The translations under genes and the position numbers were made by a program. The notes below the pieces were generated by a model. It did not search any database, was not told where the DNA came from, and was given only the letters and a program-made list of their open reading frames with translations. From Fusobacteriota bacterium (lineage in GTDB: Bacteria > Fusobacteriota > Fusobacteriia > Bac17 > JAEWOZ01), in NCBI GenBank assembly GCA_023399505.1, contig JAEWOZ010000034.1, positions 1-15,853 of the forward strand: 15,853 nt of DNA, given 5' to 3'. Positions 14,794 to 15,853 of this stretch are shown one piece after another (within the stretch, counting starts at the first letter, position 1; each line of letters opens with the position of its first letter).

Positions 14794-15853
14794 ATGTTTG
14801 AATTCGATCTGATTGTTATTGGTGCTGGACATGCTGGAATAGAAGCAGCTTTAGCTTCCGCTCGTATGGGACTTAAGACCGCTATTTTCACTGTAAATTT
14901 GCATAATGTTGGTATGATGTCTTGTAACCCTTCAGTAGGGGGTCCTGCTAAAGGTCATCTTGTAAAAGAGATAGATGCTATGGGCGGTGAAATGGGAAGA
15001 AATACAGACAAAACCTTTGTTCAAATTAGAGTACTAAATACTAAAAAAGGACCTGCAGTTAGAGCTTTAAGAGCTCAAGCAGATAGAATTGATTACCACG
15101 TTGAGATGAAAAAAACTCTTGAGAATACTAAAAATTTACATTTAATTCAAGGTTTAGTAACGGAATTAATAATTGAAGAAATAGATGAAGAAAAAGTAGT
15201 TAAAGGAGTAGTAATTAAAGAAGGAATTAGTTATAAATCTAAAGCTGTTGTAATAGCTACAGGCACTTTCATGCGCGCAATTATGCATATGGGAGAGAAA
15301 AAGTTTGAAGGTGGAAGGATGGGTGAAATTTCCTCAAAAGAACTACCTATCTTTTTAGAAAACTTAGGGATAAGAATGGGTAGATTTAAAACTGGAACAC
15401 CTCCTAGAGTAGATGCTAGAACAATAGATTACTCATCTTTACAAGAACAACAAGGTGATATAGGGATCTCTTTAAAATTTTCTGATAGAACTACAGATGA
15501 AGAAGTTATGTCTAGAAGGCAAATTCCTTGCTATTTAACTTATACTAATCCAAGAGTACATAATAATATTGAAGAAAACTTAGATAAAGCACCTATATTT
15601 AACGGAGACATTAACTCAAAAGGCCCTAGATATTGCCCATCTATAGAAGATAAAATTGTTAAATTTAGAGAAAAAGAGAGACATCAAATATTTTTGGAGC
15701 CAGAAGGCTACAATACAAATGAAATATACGTAGGTGGTATGTCTACAAGCTTACCTTCATCGGTTCAGTATAAAATGATAAGGAATGTTCAAGGACTTGA
15801 AAATGTTGAAATAATGAGATTTGGATATGCAGTTGAATACGACTATATAGATC
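14794..15853 (+). CDS. mnmG: tRNA uridine-5-carboxymethylaminomethyl modification enzyme MnmG, 3' end outside the window
   Basis: The frame runs open from the ATG to the window edge, giving 353 of the roughly 620-630 residues expected. MnmG (GidA) is an FAD enzyme that works with MnmE to install cmnm5 groups at the wobble uridine U34 of tRNAs. Visible signatures are the dinucleotide-binding [12 protein letters not shown] (10-21), [20 protein letters not shown] (positions about 45-64), [17 protein letters not shown], the IPCYLTYTN cysteine segment, and the family signature [15 protein letters not shown] followed by [18 protein letters not shown]. The start follows GAGGT at 14784-14788. Base composition is less AT-skewed than in the neighbouring repeat genes, as expected for a conserved housekeeping gene. 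The consensus promoter and leader hairpin upstream suggest strong, possibly leader-modulated transcription. Confidence 0.97.
   Translation, partial: MFEFDLIVIGAGHAGIEAALASARMGLKTAIFTVNLHNVGMMSCNPSVGGPAKGHLVKEIDAMGGEMGRNTDKTFVQIRVLNTKKGPAVRALRAQADRIDYHVEMKKTLENTKNLHLIQGLVTELIIEEIDEEKVVKGVVIKEGISYKSKAVVIATGTFMRAIMHMGEKKFEGGRMGEISSKELPIFLENLGIRMGRFKTGTPPRVDARTIDYSSLQEQQGDIGISLKFSDRTTDEEVMSRRQIPCYLTYTNPRVHNNIEENLDKAPIFNGDINSKGPRYCPSIEDKIVKFREKERHQIFLEPEGYNTNEIYVGGMSTSLPSSVQYKMIRNVQGLENVEIMRFGYAVEYDYID

Noticed and set aside
1..15853. Mycoplasma-like origin suggested by extreme AT content
   Set aside because: Tryptophan is encoded by TGG, no in-frame TGA is needed, and the window encodes a probable outer-membrane protein; the gene set fits Fusobacteriota better.

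Overview
The window is about 15.9 kb of very AT-rich bacterial DNA read with the standard code: all stops are TAA or TAG and no in-frame TGA is needed. Several features point to a low-GC Gram-negative in the Fusobacteriota, most likely Leptotrichiaceae (the Streptobacillus/Sneathia/Leptotrichia group). These are the base composition, short lipoprotein signal peptides ending in FSC or ISC, a probable outer-membrane beta-barrel, a stand-alone AAA/PD-(D/E)XK protein, and many Sel1 and ankyrin repeat proteins. The placement is inferred from gene style, not from a search.

Layout, left to right. (1) 2-1135 is the 3' part of a Sel1-repeat gene whose start lies off the window. (2) 1136-1717 holds no intact gene. 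(3) 1718-3400 encodes an AAA-ATPase-like/PD-(D/E)XK nuclease-family protein. A 300-bp gap with two hairpins follows. (4) 3702-5849 encodes a secreted or lipid-anchored protein with up to about 20 ankyrin repeats. (5) On the minus strand, a TTG-initiated class-V cysteine desulfurase (8021-6897) overlaps by 8 bp an exported, probably outer-membrane, beta-rich protein (6904-5969); a hairpin overlapping the stop codon ends this operon. (6) Diverging from it, 8106-11577 is a tight three-gene membrane operon: a ComEC/Rec2 channel protein lacking the C-terminal metallo-beta-lactamase domain, a site-2-protease-like membrane protein that has lost the HExxH metal site, and a MOP-superfamily (Wzx/MurJ-like) flippase. 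(7) 11654-13177 and 13233-14672 are tandem paralogous lipoproteins, each with a short ankyrin segment and a long uncharacterised helical C-terminal half. (8) From 14794 to the window end runs the 5' part of mnmG (gidA), behind a consensus promoter and a strong leader hairpin.

The window mixes housekeeping genes (cysteine desulfurase and MnmG, both linked to tRNA modification; comEC; flippase) with lineage-specific repeat-protein genes. The latter probably act at the cell surface or in the periplasm. The most interesting items are the tandem ankyrin-lipoprotein family, the apparently metal-less S2P homologue between comEC and a flippase, and the promoter-plus-hairpin leader of mnmG. I see no CRISPR array, intact mobile element, tRNA or rRNA.
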